From Microbacterium sp. 70-16 (lineage in GTDB: Bacteria > Actinomycetota > Actinomycetes > Actinomycetales > Microbacteriaceae), in assembly GCF_001898315.1 (NCBI RefSeq), contig NZ_MKTQ01000008.1:1-64000 (forward strand): DNA of 64,000 nucleotides, read 5' to 3'. The notes below the pieces were generated by a model. That model had not been told where the DNA came from and searched no databases. It saw only the letters and a list, made by a program, of their open reading frames with translations. Both the position numbers and the translations under genes were made by a program. The first letter of the stretch is position 1. Every line of letters starts with the position of its first letter. This document shows positions 35,384 to 43,842 of this stretch, one piece after another.

Positions 35384-36925
35384 ATGCTTCGCCGCTCCAC
35401 AGCTGTCGCCGCGATCCTCGCGGCCGGCGCTCTTCTGCTCAGCGCCTGCGGCAGCAGCGCTACGCCGTCGCCGACATCGACGGGCGGCGCAGCCGACCCC
35501 GACGCCTCGGTCGCCGTACGCCTCGTGCTCGAGCCGGGCAACCTCGACATCCGAGAGACGGCCGGCGCCTCGCTCGACCAGATCCTGATCGACAACATCT
35601 ACCAGGGCCTCGTCTCGCGCACGCCCCAGCAAGACATCGTCGACGAGCTCGCCTCGAGCCACGAGATCTCCTCCGACGGCCTCACCTATACCTTCACCTT
35701 GCGCGAGGGCGTCACCTTCCACGACGGGCAGGAGCTCACGCCGGAAGACGTCGTCTGGTCGCTGACCCAGCTGAAGGAGAACGCCGGCTACGCCGAGTCG
35801 AACCGGCTCGCGAACGTCTCGTCCATCACCGCCGATGGCCAAGACATCATCCTGACGCTCAGCGCACCCGACTCGACGCTGCTGTGGAACCTGACCGGCC
35901 GCGCCGGACTCGTCTTCAAGGAAGGCGACACGATCGACCGCAAGACCGCCGCCAACGGCACGGGCCCCTTCCGTCTCACCGACTGGAAGAAGGGCGCCTC
36001 GATCACGTTCGAGCGCAACGACGATTACTGGGGCGATGCCCCCAAGGTCGCCGAGGTCGTCTTCGATTACATCCCCGAGACCCAGGCCGCCCTCAACGGC
36101 GCGCTGGCCGGTGAGCTCGATGTCGTCACCGGCTTCGACGCGAACCTGAAGGACCAGCTGGAGGCGAACGGCGACTTCGCGCTCGTGCTCGGCCAGTCCA
36201 CCGACAAGGGCACGCTCGCGATGAACTCCACGAAGGGCGCGCTGGCCGACAAGCGCGTGCGCCAGGCGATCCGCCAGGCGATCGACAAGCAGTCGATCGT
36301 CGAGGCGCTCGGCGCCGGTCAGACCCAGTTCGGCCCGATCCCCGAGCTCGACCCCGGATACGAAGACCTCGAGTCGACGGCTCCGTATGATCCGGATGCC
36401 GCCAAGCAGCTCCTCGCCGACGCGGGCGTCAGCGACCTGACGCTCACGCTGACGCTCTACAGCGGCTACGGCACGACGGTTTCGCAGATCCTCGTCTCCA
36501 ATCTCAACGACGTCGGCATCACACTGAAGGTCAACGCGGTGGAGTTCCCGACCTGGCTCAGCGACGTCTACACGAACAAGAACCCGGACGAGAACCCGAC
36601 GGTCTACATGAACGACGGCTGGGACCTCAGCTTCGTGCTGCACACTGAGGCGCGCGACTTCGAGAACTGGGCGAACCCCAACTACTACTTCACGTACAAC
36701 AATGCCGAAGTGCAGGACCTGTACGCGCAGTCGGTCGCCGCGACCGACCCGAGCACCGCAGCCGACCTGCTGGCTCAGGCGGCCCGCATCGTCGCCGAGG
36801 ATCAGGCTGCCGACTGGCTGTACAACGGGGCATCCGTCGTCGGCGTCGCCACGAACGTCACCGGATTCCCGTCGATCAACGTGAACGAGCGCATCAACCT
36901 CGCCGATCTGGCCAAGAGCCAGTAG
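35384..36925 (+). CDS. ABC transporter substrate-binding lipoprotein, peptide family 5
   Basis: A 513-residue lipoprotein with signal peptide and lipobox LLSACG (Cys22). It belongs to the DppA/OppA family by VTFHDGQELTPEDVVWSL, NGTGPFRLTDWKKG and the late DEITG-equivalent region. It captures peptides or related ligands outside the cell for the permease genes that follow. The ATG has GAGAGGA about 11 bases upstream. The first permease gene starts 4 bp after its stop. Confidence 0.94.
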   Translation: MLRRSTAVAAILAAGALLLSACGSSATPSPTSTGGAADPDASVAVRLVLEPGNLDIRETAGASLDQILIDNIYQGLVSRTPQQDIVDELASSHEISSDGLTYTFTLREGVTFHDGQELTPEDVVWSLTQLKENAGYAESNRLANVSSITADGQDIILTLSAPDSTLLWNLTGRAGLVFKEGDTIDRKTAANGTGPFRLTDWKKGASITFERNDDYWGDAPKVAEVVFDYIPETQAALNGALAGELDVVTGFDANLKDQLEANGDFALVLGQSTDKGTLAMNSTKGALADKRVRQAIRQAIDKQSIVEALGAGQTQFGPIPELDPGYEDLESTAPYDPDAAKQLLADAGVSDLTLTLTLYSGYGTTVSQILVSNLNDVGITLKVNAVEFPTWLSDVYTNKNPDENPTVYMNDGWDLSFVLHTEARDFENWANPNYYFTYNNAEVQDLYAQSVAATDPSTAADLLAQAARIVAEDQAADWLYNGASVVGVATNVTGFPSINVNERINLADLAKSQ

Positions 36926-36929
36926 CCCG

Positions 36930-37880
36930 GTGCTCCGCTACGCACTGACCCGACTCGCCCTGCTGGTGCTGGGCCTGTTCGTCGCCAGTGCGCTCATCTT
37001 CCTCACCCTGCGGGTTCTTCCCGGCGATGTGGCACAGCTCATCGCCGGGATGAACTCGACCCCCGCACAGCTCGCGGCGATCCGCGAACGGCTGGGTCTG
37101 AACGAGCCGCTGCTCGTGCAGTACGGTGCGTGGCTCGGAGGCATCCTGCACGGCGACCTCGGCACCTCGCTGCTGACCGGAGCGCCTGTCGTCGACGAGC
37201 TCGTGCAGAAGGGCGAGGTCACGATCCCGCTCGGGATCATGGCGATGATCGTCGCGATGCTCATCGCCCTGCCGTTCGGCGTGATCTCGGCCATGCGCCG
37301 CGGGCGCGCCGACGGCACGGCGCTCAACGTCGGCGCCCAGGCGATCGCCGCCGTGCCCGTCGTGTGGGCGGGCATGATGCTCGTGCTCGTGTTCGCCGTG
37401 TGGCTCGGCTGGCTGCCCGCGCAGGGCTTCCCGCGCGGCGGGTGGTCTGACCCGGGCGCCGCCGTGCGCGCCCTGCTGCTGCCCGCCATCACGATCGGCG
37501 TGATCGAGGGTGCCATGCTGATGCGTTTCGTGCGATCGGCGACGCTGCAGGCGACCGGCGAGGACTTCGTCCGCACGGCCGCCGCGAAGGGGCTGACGCG
37601 CGATCAGGCGCTCGTGCGGCACGGGCTGCCGACCGTGGGACTGTCGATCATCACCGTGCTGGGCCTGCAGGTGGCAGGCATCATCGTCGGCGCCGTCGTC
37701 ATCGAGCAGCTGTTCAGCCTGCCCGGCATCGGGCGCATGCTCGTCGCCGACGTCGGCAACCGCGACCTGCCGAAGGTGCAGGGCGAGCTGCTTGTGCTCA
37801 CCGGCTTCGTGCTGCTGGTCGGCTTCGTCGTCGACCTCGTGCACCGGGCGATCGACCCGCGGCTGAGGGAGGCGGAATGA
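36930..37880 (+). CDS. ABC transporter permease, DppB/OppB type
   Basis: A 316-residue membrane protein starting at a GTG (LRYALTRLALLVLGLF). It has about six membrane segments and the cytoplasmic EAA-type loop DFVRTAAAKGLTRDQALVRHG that contacts the ATPases. It has the typical N-terminal VLPGDVAQ...NEPLLVQYG region of DppB. It overlaps dppC by 4 bp. Confidence 0.94.
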   Translation: MLRYALTRLALLVLGLFVASALIFLTLRVLPGDVAQLIAGMNSTPAQLAAIRERLGLNEPLLVQYGAWLGGILHGDLGTSLLTGAPVVDELVQKGEVTIPLGIMAMIVAMLIALPFGVISAMRRGRADGTALNVGAQAIAAVPVVWAGMMLVLVFAVWLGWLPAQGFPRGGWSDPGAAVRALLLPAITIGVIEGAMLMRFVRSATLQATGEDFVRTAAAKGLTRDQALVRHGLPTVGLSIITVLGLQVAGIIVGAVVIEQLFSLPGIGRMLVADVGNRDLPKVQGELLVLTGFVLLVGFVVDLVHRAIDPRLREAE

Positions 37881-38782
37881 CCCACCCCGAGCAGGCCCCG
37901 ACCCCGTCACGGCTCGCCTGGCTGCACCGACTGTGGAGCCTGTCGACCGGCCGCTTCGGCGTCATCGTCGTCCTCGCCGTCGGCGTGACCGCGCTCATCG
38001 CCCGGTTCTGGACGCCGTTCGACCCGCAGCGCGTCGACGTCGCGAACCGGTGGGCGAGCCCCGGCATCCCACATCTGCTGGGTACCGACGGGTCGGGTCG
38101 CGACATCCTGAGCCTGCTGATGGCGGGCGCCCGCACGACCGTCTGGGTGGCGCTCGGCGCGGGCCTGGTCGCGACGCTGCTCGGACTCGCACTCGCGGCG
38201 CTTGGTGCGCTGACGGCGCGGTGGGTGCGCGAGAGCGTCGCGGTGCTCGTCGACATCCTGGTCGCCTTCCCCGTGCTGCTGATCGCCATGATGATCTCGT
38301 CGGTGTGGGGCGGGTCGCTGTGGGTCGTCATCGTGTCGGTCGGCATCGGCTTCGGCGTCAACATCGCCCGGGTGACCAGGCCTGAACTGCGCCGTGTGCT
38401 GCGCAGCGATTTCGTGCTGGCGGGCCGGGCGGCGGGCCTCACGACCTTCCAAAACCTGTGGCGGCATCTGCTGCCCAACGTCGCGCCGGTGTTCATCGTG
38501 CAGCTGTCGTGGGGCATGGCCGTCGCCGTGCTCGCCGAGGCGGGCCTGAGCTACCTCGGCTTCGGTGCGCCGCTGACCGAACCCAGCTGGGGACTGCTGC
38601 TGAAAGACCTGCAGACCTACATCTCGGTGCATCCGCTCACCGTCATCTGGCCGGGGCTCGCGATCACCTTCACCGTACTGGGACTGAACCTGCTCGGTGA
38701 CGCCCTGCGTGAAGCGACCGACCCGACCCTCGCGCGGCGGCGCAGCGGCGCCGAATCGCACACGCCGGCGGTGATCGCATGA
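37877..38782 (+). CDS. ABC transporter permease, DppC/OppC type
   Basis: A 301-residue partner permease, recognised by HLLGTDGSGRDILSLLMAGAR near the N-terminus (key part LGTDGSGRD), the EAA loop DFVLAGRAAGLTTFQNLWRH and LSYLGFGAPLTEPSWG near the end. It overlaps both neighbours by 4 bp (ATGA), so the five genes are tightly coupled. Confidence 0.94.
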   Translation: MTHPEQAPTPSRLAWLHRLWSLSTGRFGVIVVLAVGVTALIARFWTPFDPQRVDVANRWASPGIPHLLGTDGSGRDILSLLMAGARTTVWVALGAGLVATLLGLALAALGALTARWVRESVAVLVDILVAFPVLLIAMMISSVWGGSLWVVIVSVGIGFGVNIARVTRPELRRVLRSDFVLAGRAAGLTTFQNLWRHLLPNVAPVFIVQLSWGMAVAVLAEAGLSYLGFGAPLTEPSWGLLLKDLQTYISVHPLTVIWPGLAITFTVLGLNLLGDALREATDPTLARRRSGAESHTPAVIA

Positions 38783-39582
38783 GCCTCGACGTCCAGGGCC
38801 TCGAAGTCCAAGATCTCAGGGTGCTGCTCGATGGCCGCCCCGTCGTCGACGGTGTGTCGTTCGATGTTCCGGACGGCGCACGCGTAGGCCTGATCGGCGA
38901 GTCGGGCTCGGGAAAGTCGCTGACCGCGCTGGCTCTGCTGGGACTGTTGCCCGAAGGCGCGACGGTCAGCGGTAGCGTGCGCTGGCACGGGCAGGAACTG
39001 ATCGGGATGCCCGACCGTGCGCTCGCCGAGCTGCGCGGTGACGAGATCGGGATCGTGTTCCAAGAGCCCCGCACGGCCCTCAACCCGATCCGAACCGTCG
39101 GGCGGCAGATTGCCGAGTCGATCCGGATCCACGAGCGCATCGGTCGCCGCGAGGCCGCCGCCCGCGCGATCGAGGAGGCGGCTCGCGTGCACCTGCCCGA
39201 CCCCGAGCAGATCGTGCGGCGCTACCCGCACCAACTCTCCGGCGGGCAGCGCCAGCGCGTCGCGATCGCGATGGCGCTCGCGTGCCGCCCGCGGCTGCTG
39301 ATCGCCGACGAGCCGACGACGGCCCTCGACGTGACGATCCAGGCCGACATCCTCGAGCTGCTGAACGGCCTCGTCGAGCGCGACGGGATGTCACTCATCT
39401 TCATCACGCACGACCTCGCCGTGCTGTCGCAGGTTGCGACCGACGCCGTCGTGCTCGAGGACGGTCACGTCGTCGAGCAGGGGCCGCTGTCGCGTCTGCT
39501 CACGGCACCGGCATCCCCTGTCACACGGGGTCTGCTGCGTGACGCGACCGCGACGCTGTGGAAGCCGGGAGGACGCGCATGA
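38779..39582 (+). CDS. ABC transporter ATP-binding protein, DppD/OppD type
   Basis: A 267-residue ATPase: Walker A GESGSGKS (40-47), Q-loop IVFQEPRTALNP, signature LSGGQRQRVAIAMA, Walker B LLIADEPTTALD, H-loop ITHDLAV. It is shorter than typical DppD (about 325), lacking most of the C-terminal oligopeptide domain that holds an iron-sulfur site in some members. It is therefore a compact variant. 4-bp overlaps on both sides. Confidence 0.94.
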   Translation: MSLDVQGLEVQDLRVLLDGRPVVDGVSFDVPDGARVGLIGESGSGKSLTALALLGLLPEGATVSGSVRWHGQELIGMPDRALAELRGDEIGIVFQEPRTALNPIRTVGRQIAESIRIHERIGRREAAARAIEEAARVHLPDPEQIVRRYPHQLSGGQRQRVAIAMALACRPRLLIADEPTTALDVTIQADILELLNGLVERDGMSLIFITHDLAVLSQVATDAVVLEDGHVVEQGPLSRLLTAPASPVTRGLLRDATATLWKPGGRA

Positions 39583-40400
39583 CGGATCACCCGGTCGGTG
39601 TCGACGACACGCTGCTGCGCGGCCGCGGGCTGACCCGGCGCTTTCCGCAGGCGGCGCGGGCGGCGTTCCAGCGGACGCGCTGGACGACCGCGCTCGACGA
39701 CGCCGACGTCGACATCCGCGCCGGTTCCGCCGTCGGGATCATCGGCGAGTCGGGCTCGGGCAAGTCGACGCTCATCCGCATCCTGTTGGGGCTGGATGCC
39801 CCGACCGCCGGCACCGTCGAGTTCGACGGACACCCGGTCGACGCCCGCGCGGGCGCACGGTCGCTGCACTGGTTGCGGCGGGCGACGGGCATCGTCTTCC
39901 AGGACCCGTACGCCTCGCTCGACCCCCGGATGAGCGTCGGCCGAATCGTCGCCGAGCCGCTCTGGGCGCTCGGCATCGCGGGCGACCGCCGCGCACGCGT
40001 CCGCGAGGTGCTCGAAGATGTCGGCCTCGAGGCCGAGATGGCGAGCCGCTACCCGCACGAGTTCTCGGGCGGGCAGCGCCAGCGCATCGCCCTGGCGCGC
40101 GCGATCGCGCACCGGCCGCGCCTGCTCGTCGGCGACGAGCCGCTGTCGGCGCTCGATGTCACCGTCCGCGCGCAGATCCTCGAGCTGCTGCGCGAGCTGC
40201 GGGTCACGCAGAGCCTCACCCTCGTGATGGTCTCGCACGACATCGGCGTCGTGCAGAGCCTGTGCGACGAGGTCATCGTCATGAAGGACGGCCGCATCGT
40301 CGAAGAGGGGCCGACCGAGAAGGTGCTGCTGGCGCCGCAGGTCGCCTACACGCGCCGACTGCTGGCCTCGATCCCCGTCATCGCGACGCCGCACGGCTGA
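39579..40400 (+). CDS. ABC transporter ATP-binding protein, DppF/OppF type
   Basis: A 273-residue second ATPase: Walker A GESGSGKS (56-63), VFQDPYASLDPRM, signature FSGGQRQRIALARA, Walker B LLVGDEPLSALD, and VSHDIGV. The start ATG overlaps dppD by 4 bp, although the frame is open further upstream. It ends the operon; no terminator hairpin is evident in the 73 bp before the protease gene. Confidence 0.94.
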   Translation: MTDHPVGVDDTLLRGRGLTRRFPQAARAAFQRTRWTTALDDADVDIRAGSAVGIIGESGSGKSTLIRILLGLDAPTAGTVEFDGHPVDARAGARSLHWLRRATGIVFQDPYASLDPRMSVGRIVAEPLWALGIAGDRRARVREVLEDVGLEAEMASRYPHEFSGGQRQRIALARAIAHRPRLLVGDEPLSALDVTVRAQILELLRELRVTQSLTLVMVSHDIGVVQSLCDEVIVMKDGRIVEEGPTEKVLLAPQVAYTRRLLASIPVIATPHG

Positions 40401-40473
40401 ACCACGCTGCGGCTCTGCTGGGCTTCATCGCGGGTTCACCGGGTCGTCCCAGGCCCGGAGTAGGGTGACCGGC

Positions 40474-41532
40474 ATGCACGCGATCATCCCGCCGTACCTG
40501 CTCGCGCGGCTCGCCAGCACCGAGGCTCCGCACCTCGCGCGCGCCGCCGAGGCAGCCCGCGCGACGCTCGCGCTCCCCCGCGTGCACCACGAGGCGCGCG
40601 CGAACCTCGACGTGTCGGTCGAGGGCGACGCGCTCGTCGTGACGGGCTCTCCCGCGCCGGACCGGGTGATCTCCGACGCGCAGCACCACGAGCGACTGCC
40701 GGGTGTGCGCGTGCGCGGCGAGGACGACGCAGCGACGGGCGATGTCGCCGCCGACGAGGCGTTCGACGGCCTCGGCGAGACGTTCGACTTCCTGTGGGGC
40801 GCCTTCCACCGGGCATCCCTCGATGGCTCCGGCGGCACGCTTGCGGCCACGGTCCACTACGGCGACCGGTACGACAACGCGTTCTGGAACGGCGAGCGCA
40901 TGGTGTTCGGCGACGGCGACGGTGAGGTGTTCACGGGGTTCACCGGGTCGATCAGCGTCATCGCGCACGAGCTCGGGCACGGCGTCGTCGAGTTCTCCGG
41001 CGGCCTCGAGTACAGCGGCCAGCCCGGCGCCCTCAACGAGTCGATCGCCGACGTGTTCGGCGCGCTCACCGAGCAGCACCTGCACGGGCAGACCGCGGCC
41101 GAGGCATCCTGGCTGATCGGTGCGGGCATCTTCACGGATGCCGTGCAGGGTGTCGCCCTGCGATCGATGAGCGCACCGGGCACCGCGTACGACGATGACG
41201 TGCTCGGCCGCGACCCGCAGCCGTCGCACATGCGTGATTTCGTCGTCACGACGAGCGACAACGGCGGCGTGCACATCAACTCGGGCATCCCCAACAAGGC
41301 GTTCCACCTGGTCGCGACCGCTCTCGGCGGTCACGCGTGGGAGCGCGCCGGGCGCATCTGGTACCTCACCGCGACGGGCGGATCACTCAGCCACACCGCC
41401 GATTTCGCCGCGTTCGCGTCCGCGACGGCGGCGACCGCCGCGGCGGAGTACGGTGAGGACTCGGAGGAGGCCGCCGCCGTCCGCACCGCGTGGGACGCGG
41501 TCGGCGTGATCACGAGTGACGCACGATCCTGA
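40474..41532 (+). CDS. Protealysin-type M4 (thermolysin family) metallopeptidase
   Basis: A 352-residue zinc peptidase without signal peptide. The N-terminal HAIIPPYLLARLA is the hallmark of the short protealysin-like propeptide. The zinc site is HELGH (about residues 168-172) with the glutamate ligand in GALNESIADVFG. The active-site His lies in DNGGVHINSGIPNKAF. A TAGGGT box ends 7 nt before the ATG at 40474, so the message is leaderless; a GTG three codons earlier is less likely. It overlaps its putative inhibitor gene by 17 bp. Confidence 0.94.
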   Translation: MHAIIPPYLLARLASTEAPHLARAAEAARATLALPRVHHEARANLDVSVEGDALVVTGSPAPDRVISDAQHHERLPGVRVRGEDDAATGDVAADEAFDGLGETFDFLWGAFHRASLDGSGGTLAATVHYGDRYDNAFWNGERMVFGDGDGEVFTGFTGSISVIAHELGHGVVEFSGGLEYSGQPGALNESIADVFGALTEQHLHGQTAAEASWLIGAGIFTDAVQGVALRSMSAPGTAYDDDVLGRDPQPSHMRDFVVTTSDNGGVHINSGIPNKAFHLVATALGGHAWERAGRIWYLTATGGSLSHTADFAAFASATAATAAAEYGEDSEEAAAVRTAWDAVGVITSDARS

Positions 41533-41947
41533 GTCCGAGAACGACGAGCAGCTCGTCGCGGTGACCGTCGTGCGCTCGGGCGGGTTCGCCGGGGTCACGC
41601 GGCGGTGGGCCGTCACGGCGGCGCCGCCCGAGGCCGAGCACTGGGTCATCCTCGTCGAGGACTGCCCGTGGGACGACTGCGGGCGCGCCGCGACGGCGCC
41701 CGGGGCTGAGGCCGCGCGCACGGCCGGGGCCGACAGGTTCTCGTGGGAGCTGCACGCCGTGCTGCCCGATGTCGACCGGCGCGCCGAGCTGAGCGAGACC
41801 GAGGCATCCGGCCCCTGGCGCACGCTCATCGACGCCGTGCGCGAAGCGTCCGCGGCCACGCCTGCGCCTGGCACCACGGCGCCGCCCGCCGCTCCACCGG
41901 CCGCGCCCGCCCCCGAAGCCACAGCCCACCCGCAGTCGGAGAAGTAG
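41516..41947 (+). CDS. Emfourin-type inhibitor of protealysin
   Basis: A 143-residue protein from a GTG 17 bp inside the protease gene. The motif VVRSGGFAGVTRRWAV matches the conserved RxGGFxG segment of emfourin, a slow tight-binding inhibitor of protealysin encoded next to it in other bacteria. The core (about 1-108) is followed by a Pro/Ala-rich tail (APAPEATAHP) without predicted fold. Overlapping genes imply linked synthesis of protease and inhibitor. It is convergent with GNAT at 4 bp. Confidence 0.87.
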   Translation: MTHDPESENDEQLVAVTVVRSGGFAGVTRRWAVTAAPPEAEHWVILVEDCPWDDCGRAATAPGAEAARTAGADRFSWELHAVLPDVDRRAELSETEASGPWRTLIDAVREASAATPAPGTTAPPAAPPAAPAPEATAHPQSEK

Positions 41948-41951
41948 CGCG

Positions 41952-42566
41952 TCAGCCGCGCGAGAAGAGCGAGCGCTTCTTCTTGACCGGCTTGAGCTGC
42001 TTCTGCAGGTAGATCGTGCCGAGCCATCGGCCGAACTTGAAGCCGACGCGCCCCATGCGCCCGACCTCGACGAAGCCGAGCTTCTCGTGCAGGGCGACGG
42101 ATGCCTCGGCCCCCTTGTCGCTGATGACGGCGACCATCTGGTGGATGCCGGCCTGCTCGCTCGCCTCGATCAGCGCCACCAGCAGCGCACGCCCGAGACC
42201 CTTGCCGGTCGCGGCGTGCCCGAGGTAGATCGAGTTCTCCACGCTGTAGCGGTACGCCGACTTCGCCGACATCGGCTGCACGAGCGCGTACCCGAGCACC
42301 TGCCCGGTCGGCGAGACCGCCACCAAGAACGGCATCTGCAGCTGTTGCAGATGCGCGGCCTTCTGCCGCCACTGCGCGAGCGACCACTTCTTCTCATCGA
42401 AGGTGACGACCGAATTGGTGACGTAGTAGTTGTAGATCTCGCGGATGTCGGGGATGTCCTCGTTCTGCACGGGACGGATCTCGTACGAGAACGGTCGCTC
42501 GACCTCGACGCGCCGCAGATGCGCAGGCAGCCGCCGACGCGACTTCTCGTACTCCTCCTCCAGCAT
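41952..42566 (-). CDS. GNAT-family N-acetyltransferase (phosphinothricin acetyltransferase-like)
   Basis: A 204-residue protein with the acetyl-CoA loop LGHAATGKGLGRALLVALI and the Bar/PAT-like DIPDIREIYNYYVTNSVVTF and LHEKLGFVEVGRMGRVGFKF segments. It carries an N-terminal charged extension (MLEEEYEKSRRRLPAHL) and a basic C-tail, both outside the usual 170-residue domain. A TAGGCT box ends 7 nt before the ATG (leaderless). The acceptor substrate cannot be told from sequence. Confidence 0.88.
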   Translation of the reverse strand: MLEEEYEKSRRRLPAHLRRVEVERPFSYEIRPVQNEDIPDIREIYNYYVTNSVVTFDEKKWSLAQWRQKAAHLQQLQMPFLVAVSPTGQVLGYALVQPMSAKSAYRYSVENSIYLGHAATGKGLGRALLVALIEASEQAGIHQMVAVISDKGAEASVALHEKLGFVEVGRMGRVGFKFGRWLGTIYLQKQLKPVKKKRSLFSRG

Positions 42567-42590
42567 GCGCGACAGCCTACGCGCCTGCTG

Positions 42591-43295
42591 TTACGCGGGC
42601 ATCACCGCGGGAAGACGCCAGTCCACCGGCGTGGCGCCCTGCTGCGCGAGCAGGTCGTTCGCGCGTGAGAACGGTCGCGAGCCGAAGAACCCCCGCGACG
42701 CCGACAGCGGCGACGGGTGCGCCGACTCGATGACGGGGGTCGCTCCCAGCAGCGGTGTGAGGTTCGCGGCGTCGCGCCCCCACAGGATCGCGACCAGCGG
42801 CGCGTCACGGTCGGCGAGCGTGCGGATCGCGTGCTCGGTGACTCTCTCCCAGCCCCAGCCGCGGTGCGACGCGGGCGCGCCCGGCGCGACCGTCAGCACT
42901 CTGTTCAGCAGCATGACGCCCTGATCGCTCCACGCGGACAGGTCGCCGTGCGCCGCGGGCTCGATGCCCAGATCGCTCTGCAGCTCTTTGTAGATGTTGC
43001 CGAGGCTGCGCGGCAACGGTCGCACGTGCGCGTCGACGGCGAACGACAGGCCGATCGGGTGCCCCGGTGTCGGGTACGGGTCCTGCCCGACGATGAGCAC
43101 CTTGACCTCTGCCAAGGGTCGCGCGAACGCGCGCAGCACCCGGTCGCCCGCCGGCAGGTAGTGGCGGCCCGCCGCCGTCTCGGCCCGCAGCCGCTCGCCG
43201 AGGGCGGCGATGTCAGGCGCGACAGGCGCGAGGGCTGCGGCCCAGCCCGAGTCGAGGAGCCCCGCGGCGGCGAGCTCGTCGAGGCTCATCGCCAT
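42591..43295 (-). CDS. ung: Uracil-DNA glycosylase
   Basis: Base-excision repair enzyme removing uracil from DNA. The 234-residue protein has the catalytic water-activating loop [17 protein letters not shown] and the Leu-intercalation/His motif [13 protein letters not shown]. The start is taken as the ATG overlapping the upstream stop by one base (TGATG); a second in-frame ATG lies two codons later. It is cotranscribed with the phosphoribosyltransferase. Confidence 0.95.
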   Translation of the reverse strand: MAMSLDELAAAGLLDSGWAAALAPVAPDIAALGERLRAETAAGRHYLPAGDRVLRAFARPLAEVKVLIVGQDPYPTPGHPIGLSFAVDAHVRPLPRSLGNIYKELQSDLGIEPAAHGDLSAWSDQGVMLLNRVLTVAPGAPASHRGWGWERVTEHAIRTLADRDAPLVAILWGRDAANLTPLLGATPVIESAHPSPLSASRGFFGSRPFSRANDLLAQQGATPVDWRLPAVMPA

Positions 43296-43819
43296 CAGGC
43301 GCTCGCGGCGTCGCCCGTCGCGCCGGCATCCTCTTCGGTGACCGTGCCGCGCGCCGACCAGGGGAAATCGATCCAACGGTCGGTCTTGCGCCACGAGTAG
43401 TCGGGCGTCGCGACCGAGCCGGGCTTCGTGTAGATGCACACGGAGCGCACGTCCGCCCCGGCATCCTTCAGCATCTGCACGGCGAGCGCGAGCGTGCGGC
43501 CGCTGTCGGCGACGTCGTCGACGAGCAGCACGCGCTTGCCGGGCAGGTACCCCATGTCGAGGTCGGGCGGCAGCAGCGCGGGCGCGTCGAGCACCGTGCC
43601 GATGCCGGTGTAGAACTCGACGTTCAGGGCGCCGCAGCTCTTGACGCCGAGGCCGTACGCGACGGCTCCGGCGGGCAACAGTCCGCCGCGGGCGATCGCG
43701 ACGACGACTTCGGGGATGAATCCGTCGGCGACGATCGCGCGAGACAGCGCGCGGGTCGCCTCACCGAAGCCTTCCCAGGTCAGGATTTCGCGGGCTGTGG
43801 CGGTGTCGTCGTGAGTCAC
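43295..43819 (-). CDS. Phosphoribosyltransferase (type I PRTase)
   Basis: A 174-residue protein with the PRPP motif [19 protein letters not shown] and the pyrophosphate-loop region [11 protein letters not shown]. It is close to the xanthine/hypoxanthine-guanine group found as stand-alone actinobacterial enzymes; the purine specificity is inferred. The GTG start has a TAGGTT box ending exactly 6 nt upstream (leaderless). Only 23 bp separate it from the divergent MFS gene, and the two -10 boxes overlap. Confidence 0.9.
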   Translation of the reverse strand: MTHDDTATAREILTWEGFGEATRALSRAIVADGFIPEVVVAIARGGLLPAGAVAYGLGVKSCGALNVEFYTGIGTVLDAPALLPPDLDMGYLPGKRVLLVDDVADSGRTLALAVQMLKDAGADVRSVCIYTKPGSVATPDYSWRKTDRWIDFPWSARGTVTEEDAGATGDAASA

Positions 43820-43825
43820 GCTTCC

Positions 43826-43835
43826 AACCTAGACT
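43826..43835. promoter_or_regulatory. Overlapping divergent -10 boxes for two leaderless genes
   Basis: AACCTAGACT contains TAGGTT on the minus strand (43826-43831) and TAGACT on the plus strand (43830-43835), sharing the central TA. They end 6 nt and 7 nt before the two GTG start codons. The -35 regions must lie inside the opposite genes' coding sequence. The two promoters cannot be occupied together. Confidence 0.7.
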
Positions 43836-43842
43836 GATCGCC

